From Nostoc calcicola FACHB-3891 (GTDB lineage: Bacteria; Cyanobacteriota; Cyanobacteriia; Cyanobacteriales; Nostocaceae): DNA of 64,000 nt. Of the stretch, positions 56,963 through 64,000 are shown one piece after another (positions within the stretch are counted from its first letter, which is position 1; every line of letters starts with the position of its first letter). The stretch is taken from NCBI RefSeq assembly GCF_014697355.1, contig NZ_JACJRQ010000001.1, positions 186,001 through 250,000 on the forward strand, written 5' to 3'. The translations under genes and the position numbers were made by a program. Under the pieces are notes generated by a model. It had not been told where the DNA came from. It did not search any database and saw nothing but the letters and a program-made list of their open reading frames with translations.

Positions 56963-57559
56963 ATGGTTATAGCAGTTAGCGTGATATCATTCCTCTTGAG
57001 TCCCCTTACTTTAGGCTCCTTTTTGCCCTCCCTCCCTTTGGATAGCATCTTTTCCACCCAAGGCATTATGGTAATGCTGTTGGCGGCTTACGCTGGTGCT
57101 ATGTGGATGTTTCTCACCAGTGCGCCAAAAGTACACACTGTGATGGTGTCAGATTTAGAGATTGCTCGACAGTTGTATGAAGGGCTGCTAGATTTGCCAG
57201 CAGCTGAAGTTCCTTTGCACTACTACTACAACTACGAACAAACTATAGGCGCAACTGGAATCGATCCGCTGTATATGTCTACCGGGCCGAGCTTGTCTAG
57301 CAAAATGATGAATAGTGCTAGTGAAGGGCTGTGGTATCAATTGAAGAAAAATACCCAGCTACACGTCATTACTGGCGCAAGTTTAGGTAGCAAAAATCAG
57401 CAACGTCACGTCTGCTTTGACCACGAATGTCTAGAAATGATTTTAATGCGAGTGGAAGTGCGCGGTTTGAAATTCAAGATTCGTAACCAGAAGCCCCTGA
57501 ATTTTTTGGTCAAAGACTATGAAGGGCGCGTTATAGAACTGGCTGAAGTAGCGAATTAA
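56963..57559 (+). CDS. Glyoxalase-like domain membrane protein, cyanobacterial
   Basis: 198 residues from ATG 56963 (TTG 56957 adds two residues). Two hydrophobic segments (about 1-20 and 31-50: 'GIMVMLLAAYAGAMWMFLTS') precede a vicinal-oxygen-chelate-like domain starting 'KVHTVMVSDLEIARQLYEGLLDLPAAEVPLHYYYNYE' and ending 'FLVKDYEGRVIELAEV'. Metal-binding residues are not clear, so enzyme activity is uncertain. Conserved in filamentous cyanobacteria to my knowledge. Confidence 0.7.
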   Translation: MVIAVSVISFLLSPLTLGSFLPSLPLDSIFSTQGIMVMLLAAYAGAMWMFLTSAPKVHTVMVSDLEIARQLYEGLLDLPAAEVPLHYYYNYEQTIGATGIDPLYMSTGPSLSSKMMNSASEGLWYQLKKNTQLHVITGASLGSKNQQRHVCFDHECLEMILMRVEVRGLKFKIRNQKPLNFLVKDYEGRVIELAEVAN

Positions 57560-57858
57560 TTCTGAAGATTTGAGATGATTTGAGGTTGGGTGGAGCGATC
57601 GCTTCACCCAATATTTATTTATCGAACAGAATTCAGTAGTCAGGAGCGGAGCCGGAGACGCTCCGCCTCCGATCAGAATTCAGCAATGTTTTTTGACCGA
57701 AAAAGCGGATAGCGCAGCGTCAAGATTGCTGACTCCTGTTAGCGTAGCGGGGCGTAGCCCATTCTGACTTCTGAATTTCCGATCTCACAAAGGACTAATG
57801 ATAAAGGCTGAAGAACTTATGCATCATCCTCCAGCCTTTAGACTTTAGACTTTAGACT
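57560..57858. other. Spacer with GC-rich dispersed repeats
   Basis: Contains GGAGCCGGAGACGCTCCGCCTCCG (local inverted repeat, about 57648-57672) and GTTAGCGTAGCGGGGCGTAGCCC, typical Nostocales dispersed repeats, plus GACTTTAGACTTTAGACTTT (57841-57860) before the frr stop. Confidence 0.6.
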
Positions 57859-58407
57859 TTAAACAGTCGTGATGTCTTTTTCTTTTTCTGCCAATAACTC
57901 ATCTATTTTGGCAGTGTACTTGTTTGTCAGTTTTTGCAGTTTGTCTTGCTGATCTCGTGCTTCATCTTCGGAAATTTCTGTGTTTTTTTCCTGTTTGCGA
58001 ATCGAGTCTATGGCATCACGACGAATGTTGCGAATGCTAATGCGACCTTCTTCAGCATACTTAGCAGCAAGTTTGACTAGTTCTTTCCGGCGATCGCTTG
58101 TCAAAGGCGGAATATTCAGCCGAATTACGGTACCATCGTTGCTGGGTGTTAATCCCACATCGGAAAGAGAAATCGCCTTTTCAATGATGTTTAAACTGCT
58201 GCGATCGTAAGGTTGAATGAGGATCGTTGTCGCATCTGGTGTGCTAATGTTTGCCAGTGATTTTAGGCCTGTAGGCGAACCGTAGTAGTCCACCAAGACT
58301 TTATCTAGTAAACTCGCATTGGCGCGGCCAGTGCGAATTGTATTAAAAGCTCGTTGAGTTGACTCAACGGTTTTTTGCATCGTACTCTCAGCTTCAGCTA
58401 ATTTCAC
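57859..58407 (-). CDS. frr: Ribosome recycling factor
   Basis: 182 residues from GTG 58407 ([17 protein letters not shown]), preceded by GGGAGG at a proper distance. RRF signature: '[23 protein letters not shown]', '[16 protein letters not shown]', '[18 protein letters not shown]', '[17 protein letters not shown]', '[15 protein letters not shown]'. Splits post-termination ribosomes with EF-G. Overlaps the end of pyrH by 14 bp, the common pyrH-frr arrangement. Confidence 0.97.
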   Translation of the reverse strand: MKLAEAESTMQKTVESTQRAFNTIRTGRANASLLDKVLVDYYGSPTGLKSLANISTPDATTILIQPYDRSSLNIIEKAISLSDVGLTPSNDGTVIRLNIPPLTSDRRKELVKLAAKYAEEGRISIRNIRRDAIDSIRKQEKNTEISEDEARDQQDKLQKLTNKYTAKIDELLAEKEKDITTV

Positions 58408-59122
58408 AAGAACCTCCCACAAGGGTGCCGATGGTTTCTCCCATGACTGCTCGGTGGATGTTACCTCGCACCGTTAGGTCAAATACCAAAATTGGGATAT
58501 TATTTTCTTTACACAAGGCAATCGCAGTACTATCCATTACCCGCAAATCATGAGCCAAAACGTGTGCGTAGGTGAGGGTGTTATAACGCTTGGCGTCAGG
58601 ATGAATATGAGGATCGGCATCGTATATTCCGTCTACCTTGGTGGCTTTAAAAATCACTTCGGCATCAATTTCTGCGGCTCTTAATGCCGCAGTGGTGTCT
58701 GTGGTAAAAAAGGGATTTCCAGAACCAGCACCAAAAATTACCACCCGTCCTTTTTCAAGATGACGGATGGCACGACGACGAATATACGGTTCCGCTAATT
58801 CTTGCATAGCGATCGCAGTTTGCACACGCGTTTGCACTCCTATTCTCTCCAGCGAATCTTGCAGCGTCATGGCATTCATTACCGTGGCAATCATTCCTAC
58901 ATAGTCAGCGGTTGCCCTATCCATCCCCGCCGATGCTGCTTTGACGCCACGAAAAATATTGCCGCCGCCAACAACGATGGCGATTTGAGACCCAGTGGCT
59001 ACCACCTCTGCTATTTCCTGGGCTATTTCTTTCACCACTTCTGGATCGATGCCATAGCCCATGTTGCCCATTAAAGCTTCACCGCTTAGTTTGAGTAAAA
59101 CCCGTCGGTAATTCGTTCCCAT
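58394..59122 (-). CDS. pyrH: UMP kinase
   Basis: 242 residues from ATG 59122 ([19 protein letters not shown]). Amino-acid-kinase fold: '[14 protein letters not shown]', '[18 protein letters not shown]', '[23 protein letters not shown]', '[13 protein letters not shown]', '[14 protein letters not shown]'. Phosphorylates UMP to UDP in pyrimidine synthesis. First gene of the pyrH-frr pair; 71 bp downstream of a redoxin gene on the same strand. Confidence 0.97.
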   Translation of the reverse strand: MGTNYRRVLLKLSGEALMGNMGYGIDPEVVKEIAQEIAEVVATGSQIAIVVGGGNIFRGVKAASAGMDRATADYVGMIATVMNAMTLQDSLERIGVQTRVQTAIAMQELAEPYIRRRAIRHLEKGRVVIFGAGSGNPFFTTDTTAALRAAEIDAEVIFKATKVDGIYDADPHIHPDAKRYNTLTYAHVLAHDLRVMDSTAIALCKENNIPILVFDLTVRGNIHRAVMGETIGTLVGGSCEIS

Positions 59123-59193
59123 GAAGTTACGCTTTATCAAAAAAGTTGCAATTGCCTCCAATTTAAGATAGCAGTTACAGGGACTATCTTTGT

Positions 59194-59736
59194 CTAGTTA
59201 CGCCAAATCAATGTAGTACCTGTTGGTTCTGTTTGTGGTATTGCTATTTCTTGACCCGTAAACAAACAGGCGATCGCAGTTTTTAAATAATCCTCTCCCA
59301 CAGATGATGGGTTTTGGGGGCGATCGTCAATTTGACCTTTATAGCGTACTACACCAGTACTATCTATCAAAAAAGCCATTGGTGTTTTTGTAGCCCCAAA
59401 ACTGCGGGTCACATCTTGGGTTGGGTCCCACAAGTAAGGGAAGTTCAACTCGTGATGCTGGGCAAAAGCTTTCATATTTTCAAAGGTTGAGCCTGAGTCG
59501 CTACCATTCATGCCAATCAGGGTAAAGCTTGAAAGAGCAAATTCAGCTTGAATATTTTTGAGTCTGTCTAGATATAACTCTACATAAGGACAGTGGTTAC
59601 ATATGAAAACGACGCCGACTGCCCGGAACTTCTCAAGATAACGGCTAAGATGGTGTACTTGACCATCAATTCCTGGGAGTTCAAAATCTGGTGCGTAACT
59701 CCCGATGGGAGTATCAATTGTTTCTAGTATATTCAT
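59194..59736 (-). CDS. Thioredoxin-family / AhpC-TSA-like redoxin
   Basis: 180 residues. Starts '[23 protein letters not shown]' as in AhpC/TSA redoxins; active-site region '[18 protein letters not shown]' holds a CxxC pair (CNHC). Later '[35 protein letters not shown]' and '[10 protein letters not shown]' match the family of thioredoxin-like proteins with CNHCPY motifs. Cytosolic; substrate unknown. It may be co-transcribed with pyrH-frr. Confidence 0.85.
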   Translation of the reverse strand: MNILETIDTPIGSYAPDFELPGIDGQVHHLSRYLEKFRAVGVVFICNHCPYVELYLDRLKNIQAEFALSSFTLIGMNGSDSGSTFENMKAFAQHHELNFPYLWDPTQDVTRSFGATKTPMAFLIDSTGVVRYKGQIDDRPQNPSSVGEDYLKTAIACLFTGQEIAIPQTEPTGTTLIWRN

Positions 59737-60320
59737 GTTTTCTGGCTCGCAGAACTAGGAACAAGAAAAATATTGTCAAATTCAGCGTCAGTTTCCAGTT
59801 GCAAACCACCCCTTAGCCGATGCCTCATGTTCAACAATCTTATAAACGAAGTTGGCGATCGTAAATTGTGAAACTACTGAATCTAGCACTAATGTTAATT
59901 CCATCACATCTACAATAGTATTTTGACTGTATATGTTTTTTAGTAAGCAATAAGCAATGTTACTACATTTTAAGTATCATAAGTAGCATATTATCAAACC
60001 TCAAGAGTAACATCACAGTATAAATGTGTGCCAATATGGCGAAAATCTGATTCAGATGACAGAAGCTTTGGTTTCTAATACTGACATAATCTTAAGTTGT
60101 GAGTAAATTACCTCTATCAACAAGATAAAGACTGCCTATGCTAGATAAAACTATTAGCATAAAGCTAGTATTAAATGCCTATAAGCTTTGGTGGTGTATG
60201 TCTAAGTTATCACCAGAGCAAGGATTTAATTTTAAAATCTGATAAATTTTAGGCAAAATCAAAATAATTTTGCTTCAGTTTGCAGCTGAAAATCTTAATA
60301 TTGTATTCATTAAATTTCCC
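59737..60320. other. Spacer between divergent genes
   Basis: About 580 bp, AT-rich, no gene or strong repeat recognised. It should contain promoters for the redoxin gene and the alpha/beta hydrolase gene. Confidence 0.5.
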
Positions 60321-61223
60321 ATGACGACCTCAAGTTCAAAAACAGCGCTTACGTCTACAAAAACCTGGATTTGGCAAGGTTTTTCTATCTGCTATCAATG
60401 CCGTGGAACCACTGGGCCAGCTGTTGTTCTGGTGCATGGATTTGGGGCTTCTTGGTGGCACTGGCGAAAAAATATTCCTGTATTGGCAGAGAATTGCCGC
60501 GTTTATGCCATTGATTTGATTGGTTTTGGCGCTTCAGCCAAACCCGAACCCGGTGAAAAAATTGCCTATACGCTAGAAACCTGGGGACAGCAAGTAGCAG
60601 ATTTTTGCCGCGAAGTAGTGGGTGAACCAGCTTTTTTAGTTGGAAATTCCATTGGCTGTATTGTAGCTATGCAAGCAGCGGTCAGTCAGCCAGATGTTGC
60701 TTTAGGAGTTGCTTTGCTCAACTGTTCTCTACGGTTGTTGCACGATCGCAAACGGGTAACTTTACCTTGGATTCGTCGTGCAGGAGCGCCTTTACTGCAA
60801 AAGCTGTTATCCATTAAACCAGTTGGCGAGTTCTTTTTCAATCAAGTCGCCAAACCGAAAACAGTCCGGAAAATTCTCCTCAAAGCCTACGCCAATGCCG
60901 AAGTAGTCACAGATGAATTGGTAGATATTCTGACTTCTCCAGCCAGCGATCCTGGCGCTGTGGCTGTGTTTCTGGCATTTACATCTTATTCCACAGGACC
61001 GCTACCAGAAGACCTTTTACCGTTGTTACCTTGTCCGGCAATTATTTTGTGGGGAGCAGCCGATCCGTGGGAACCTATTGAATTAGGTAGAGAATTAGCG
61101 AATTATCCGCAGGTACAAAAGTTTATTCCTTTAGAGGGAGTGGGGCATTGTCCCCAAGATGAAGCGCCAGAGTTAGTTAATCCAATTTTACAGGATTGGA
61201 TATGGGAGCGATCGCCAGGTTGA
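60321..61223 (+). CDS. Alpha/beta fold hydrolase (pheophytinase/CLD1-like)
   Basis: 300 residues from ATG 60321 (MTTSSSKTALTSTKTWIWQG); the longer frame from 60270 lacks support. Oxyanion motif 'VLVHGFGASWWHW', 'IDLIGFGAS', nucleophile Ser in 'LVGNSIGCIVAMQAA', acid Asp near 'LWGAADPWEP', His in 'GVGHCPQDEAP'. The pattern is close to chlorophyll-dephytylase/pheophytinase-type hydrolases of plants and cyanobacteria, but I cannot separate this from other hydrolases by eye. Followed by a clear terminator. Confidence 0.85.
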   Translation: MTTSSSKTALTSTKTWIWQGFSICYQCRGTTGPAVVLVHGFGASWWHWRKNIPVLAENCRVYAIDLIGFGASAKPEPGEKIAYTLETWGQQVADFCREVVGEPAFLVGNSIGCIVAMQAAVSQPDVALGVALLNCSLRLLHDRKRVTLPWIRRAGAPLLQKLLSIKPVGEFFFNQVAKPKTVRKILLKAYANAEVVTDELVDILTSPASDPGAVAVFLAFTSYSTGPLPEDLLPLLPCPAIILWGAADPWEPIELGRELANYPQVQKFIPLEGVGHCPQDEAPELVNPILQDWIWERSPG

Positions 61224-61336
61224 AATTCAGTTGAATGAAAGCTTTTATTGCTTGCCCAAACTATGTAGATAACACTAGCCTGCCAGCGCTAAAGGAGTAA
61301 TTATTAAGTGCAACTTTACAGCAAATTGCTATAAGA

Positions 61337-61365
61337 AAAAAGCCCGTTGTAACGGGCTTTTTCGT
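61337..61365 (+). terminator. Rho-independent terminator
   Basis: AAAGCCCGTT-GT-AACGGGCTTT followed by TTCGTCTTTT, preceded by an A-run. It can serve both strands (end of the hydrolase transcript and of the minus-strand peptide genes). Confidence 0.85.
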
Positions 61366-61534
61366 CTTTTAAGCTTAGTTTCAAGCACGGAATACAAAGC
61401 TATGCAGTTCTTCTGCCCTTGCTTTTAAACTCTGACATATTTGTTGTCAACTGTTGGTTTTTTAGCGTTGGGAATGGAAAGCCTTGTTACAAGCATTCCG
61501 GGCGGCAAAAAGTGCAAGTTAAATGGGTAACAAT

Positions 61535-61732
61535 TTACCACCAGCGTCTGCGCCAACCCCAACCGCCACCCCAGCCGCCACCCCAGCCGCCACCCCAGCC
61601 ACGGCCCCAGCCGCCGCCCCAACCACCGCGGCCCCAACCGCCGCCGCCCCAGTTCCCTCCAGCTAAAAGCTCCTGTTGCTCTGTGGATAGCTCGACAAGC
61701 AAATCAGACGGAATAGTTTTATTTGAAATCAT
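61535..61732 (-). CDS. Double-glycine-leader precursor peptide with Trp/Gly/Arg core
   Basis: 65 residues from ATG 61732 (GAGG 6 nt upstream; ATG 61735 also possible). Leader MISNKTIPSDLLVELSTEQQELLAGG ends in the Gly-Gly site used by C39-type ABC exporters. The predicted 39-residue core begins NWGGGGWGRGGW and contains 11 Trp, 5 Arg and 22 Gly, ending WRRRWW. No Cys, Ser or Thr, so lanthionine or thiazole modification is impossible. The leader is nearly identical to that of the gene at 62696. It could be a cationic, Trp-rich membrane-active bacteriocin; this is inference. Confidence 0.82.
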   Translation of the reverse strand: MISNKTIPSDLLVELSTEQQELLAGGNWGGGGWGRGGWGGGWGRGWGGGWGGGWGGGWGWRRRWW

Positions 61733-62695
61733 CATGCACCTCACTTGCTTAGTTAACTTGAAAAAAATATGGAGGTGATACAAATAAATGTGGTTCTTCA
61801 GTACTTGTTATGGTGAACTTCTAATTAAGCATCAGAACTTGACTTGAAAATCAAGGCTAGAAGCCTAAATTTCGCCCCCAAACATTAAATGCTAACAATC
61901 GCGGCTGTTATTATTGCCCAGCGGGGTCTCAAGCTTTTTTACAGACGTATTAGCACCAGAAATAATGAAGAGCCATAAATGTTGAAATAAACATCAACAT
62001 GTGCCACCTCTTATTTATTATTAAGAACCAATTTTTATCTAAATTAACTATTCTAAGGTGGTAAAAAAATTAGCTAAATATCTAACTTTTGGCTCATTTT
62101 TAATAGTCTTGAAAGTTGGATGAAAATTTTAGGAGCGTACTCTGCTGTTGTTTTTATTGTGTAAGGATTCAGGTTAGCAAGAGTTGACAGAGATAACAAG
62201 ATGGGAAAGCATCAATTTTATGAATAATAAAGTGCCGCCACAGGAAAGCAATGAGGGACTTTACCAATTATCTTGTTATAAAGTTATAACTCAAAAAGCT
62301 AAAATGCATTTTTTATTCTTCGATCGAGTTATTTTATTATATTTATAAATCAGTAGCACCTATACTGGTAAAATACCTTTATAGGTGCTAAATTAAAGCT
62401 GCGCTATTGAGTTATACAATCAAAAAATTGCTAGTCAAGTAGCTAAAATTATTTGCACATAGGGTAAGAAAGAGAAACAAAAAAGTAAGTGCGACCCCTA
62501 ACATCTACTTTTCCGATCTCTGGTCTATTGATTTAATGTCTTGAGAGGACATAGTAGACCGGCTAAACTCTCTCCAACTCTGATTTACCTTGAGTGAGCT
62601 ATGTGAGTTTGCTTCTTCTCTAAGAATTGCAAAGTTTAAGTTACAAGACTAGTCACTAATTAGATTTTAGAGACCGACACTGACTATAAGCCAGA
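61733..62695. other. Spacer between peptide genes
   Basis: About 960 bp, AT-rich. I found no further copy of the leader sequence. A 42-codon plus-strand frame (62220-62348) has no ribosome site. Each peptide gene has a GTGAGGT motif just before its start, so they may be translated independently and have their own promoters. Confidence 0.5.
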
Positions 62696-62887
62696 TTAGT
62701 CTCTCTCACCTATTTCGACCTTTTCGGCTTTCCCCTTGTAGTAGAAGTCCTCACCTTTAGGAAACAAGAAGAAGTAGCCTTTTTTGAAGTATTTGCCTTC
62801 TTTTCCTTCTTTTCCTCCAGCCAGAAGCTGTTGTTCTTCTGTGGATAGCTCCACAAGTAAATCAGACATAACGATTTGATTTGACAT
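62696..62887 (-). CDS. Double-glycine-leader precursor peptide, Lys/aromatic core
   Basis: 63 residues from ATG 62887. Leader 'MSNQIVMSDLLVELSTEEQQLLAGG' (25 residues) shares 'DLLVELSTEQQ/EEQQ-LLAGG' with the peptide at 61535. The predicted core (38 residues) is Lys/Gly/Phe/Tyr-rich (KEGKEGKYFKKGYFFLFPKG...) and ends in a charged tail. No Cys. Same class as CTB-family bacteriocin precursors of cyanobacteria. GAGG is 11 nt upstream of this ATG. Confidence 0.8.
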   Translation of the reverse strand: MSNQIVMSDLLVELSTEEQQLLAGGKEGKEGKYFKKGYFFLFPKGEDFYYKGKAEKVEIGERD

Positions 62888-63229
62888 AGTTTTTGACCTC
62901 ACTTACTTCTATAGATGTTGTACACATATGCACGACAAACATACATATGTGTTATACACCTATGCTTTCAGTTGTAAACTTATGTTTTACAATTTAAATG
63001 CCCCTAAAGTTATAAATAAAAAAACTAAATTTATAACTTTCAACTGATGGAAACTGTATTCTAAATGCAAATAAACTTTTATCATTATGAAGATATAGGA
63101 ATCCTCAATTATGGGTAAAAAAATTATTGCATATTTTCTTTGTATTCCTGTATACTAGTGTTACCTCATCGATAAAAAAGGAAAGCTAATTTATAGTTAT
63201 AGAGACTCGATTGAAGATGTCTAGACAAC

Positions 63230-63255
63230 CATTAGTTTTTCTGGAAAAACTAATG
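63230..63255 (-). terminator. Perfect hairpin after the third peptide gene
   Basis: 11-bp stem CATTAGTTTTT / AAAAACTAATG with a 4-nt loop, 1 bp after the stop codon of the minus-strand gene at 63257. Likely ends the exporter-peptide transcript. Confidence 0.75.
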
Positions 63256-63256
63256 T

Positions 63257-63574
63257 TTATGAAAATAAGCCACTTAAAAAATTAGCTACAAAATTATTTA
63301 ACATATTTCCAACTTTCATGGAGGAGGGTATTTCTGATGCGATTGAATATCCTATCGTAGTTTGTGACAAATTATATCCAGTTTTTTGTGATGACATATC
63401 ACCATTTGAAAGTTTTAAGTTACTATATGCATCAGTTTGAATGCTCGTTTGCTGAATGATAAAGTTGCTTGTGCTTAGTATATTTATGCTTTGTCCAGCA
63501 CATGAGGCCTCCTGTTCTTGTTCAGACAGTTCGCTAAGCAATTCAGAGTTGTCAGATTTGGTATTTTCAGACAT
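63257..63574 (-). CDS. Bacteriocin-type leader protein next to ABC exporter
   Basis: 105 residues. Leader-like start 'SDNSELLSELSEQEQEASCAG' matches the pattern of the other two peptides (LL-x-ELS-x-x-E/Q-Q-E) but ends in Cys-Ala-Gly, not Gly-Gly. The rest (QSINILSTSNFIIQQTSIQT...) is Ser/Thr/Asn/Ile-rich with a hydrophobic end (GNMLNNFVANFLSGLFS). It lies 30 bp after the exporter gene, so it is probably its co-transcribed cargo. Whether it is cleaved is uncertain. Confidence 0.72.
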   Translation of the reverse strand: MSENTKSDNSELLSELSEQEQEASCAGQSINILSTSNFIIQQTSIQTDAYSNLKLSNGDMSSQKTGYNLSQTTIGYSIASEIPSSMKVGNMLNNFVANFLSGLFS

Positions 63575-63604
63575 AGTTTTATCTTCTCGCAGTGATTAAA
63601 ATTT

Positions 63605-64000
63605 TTACAGTGACAAAAACTTTAAATGCTCTCCTGGTTGAGAGAGAAAAGTTTCTGGGGTACCTTGTAATTGCACCTGACCTTTGTCTAGTAACACGAT
63701 CCAATCAGCTCGATTAATAACACTAGGACGATGAGTGATTAAAATCGTAGTTTTGCCTTTTCGGTATTCCAAAAGCCGATCTAGTACATGAGATTCACTT
63801 ATTGGATCGAGTCCAGCAGTGGCTTCATCTAAAATTAGTACAGGTGGATTAGTGAGGATGCCTCTGGCGATCGCCAAGCGTTGTCTTTGTCCACCAGAGA
63901 GATTTGCTCCAAATTCTCCTAAAACAGTTTGATATTTATTTGGAAGTTGACTGATAAACTCGTCTGCATCAGCTATCTGGCAAGCTTTGACAATTTCTTC
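63605..64000 (-). CDS. ABC exporter, C-terminal ATPase part (runs off window)
   Basis: Only the last 131 codons are present; the frame is open to the window edge. Seen: 'VLGEFGANLSGGQRQRLAIARGIL' (ABC signature), Walker B 'PVLILDEATAGLDP', H-loop 'TILITHRPSVI', and a late 'DKGQVQLQGTPETF'. This is the fused-domain (MsbA/HlyB/SunT-like) type. With three leader-peptide genes directly downstream I infer a peptidase-containing bacteriocin exporter; the C39 peptidase and membrane domains would lie beyond 64000. Confidence 0.9.
   Translation of the reverse strand, partial: EEIVKACQIADADEFISQLPNKYQTVLGEFGANLSGGQRQRLAIARGILTNPPVLILDEATAGLDPISESHVLDRLLEYRKGKTTILITHRPSVINRADWIVLLDKGQVQLQGTPETFLSQPGEHLKFLSL

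Noticed and set aside
62220-62348. 42-codon frame (MNNKVPPQESNEGLYQL...) between peptide genes
   Set aside because: No ribosome site, no leader pattern, opposite strand to the peptide operon.

Overview
The window is chromosomal DNA of a filamentous, probably heterocyst-forming cyanobacterium (Nostocales: Nostoc, Calothrix or Tolypothrix-like). The evidence is the density of GCGATCGC (HIP1) sites, heptamer-type short tandem repeats in the spacers, cyanobacteria-restricted families (SasA, DUF2854, DUF3493, CRR7-like, low-complexity-tail membrane protein, Tll0287-like heme sensor, kinase-WD40 fusions), and a bluetail/RTX surface protein. I see no rRNA, CRISPR array or prophage. One tRNA gene, tRNA-Thr(CGU), is present.

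Layout. 0-9 kb: end of a WD40 propeller (probably a kinase-WD40 protein), a PemK-type toxin-antitoxin pair, a Uma2 nuclease, a Ser/Thr kinase, a heme-binding HAMP sensor, a complete kinase-WD40 protein, a Clp-fold membrane protease and a peptidoglycan-binding protein. 9-18.5 kb: a conserved membrane protein, then the translation/transcription operon rimP-nusA-ylxR-infB, followed by two cyanobacterial conserved genes. 18.5-27 kb: a 1293-residue RHS/YD-repeat protein fused to RTX repeats and a bluetail C-terminus, closely bracketed by two small non-autonomous transposons, then an SLH/parallel-beta-helix surface protein, DUF3493 and tRNA-Thr. 27-36.6 kb: accessory region with a 21-bp tandem repeat, VapBC, a TPR-CHAT caspase-like protein with a small convergent partner, a second PemK module flanked by copies of the 3' end of an M42 peptidase gene, a GDSL/PEP-CTERM pseudogene and an SLH lipoprotein. 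36.6-38.4 kb is nearly gene-free. 38.4-46 kb: circadian kinase SasA, a diguanylate cyclase, CRR7-like, DUF2854, a response regulator and polyphosphate kinase. 46-56 kb: two paralogous small secreted proteins facing a large predicted outer-membrane protein, a Uma2 remnant, an RppB-like histidine kinase carrying an in-frame repeat insertion, a secreted protein and a TPR protein. 56-61.4 kb: a sigma-like protein, a glyoxalase-like protein, the pyrH-frr operon, a redoxin and an alpha/beta hydrolase. 61.4-64 kb (minus strand): an ABC exporter running off the edge, followed by three small genes with bacteriocin-type leaders, one with an extreme Trp/Gly/Arg core.

How the parts work together. Signalling is dense: two to three Ser/Thr kinases next to a heme sensor, two histidine kinases and a c-di-GMP synthase. 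Housekeeping is represented by rimP-nusA-ylxR-infB and pyrH-frr. Accessory content is toxin-antitoxin modules, a CHAT conflict-type protein, secreted or surface proteins and small mobile elements. The strongest candidates for an undescribed system are the double-glycine-leader peptide/ABC exporter cluster at the right edge, the pair of secreted proteins with the large barrel protein near 46.7-51.7 kb, and the TPR-CHAT protein with its 122-residue partner.
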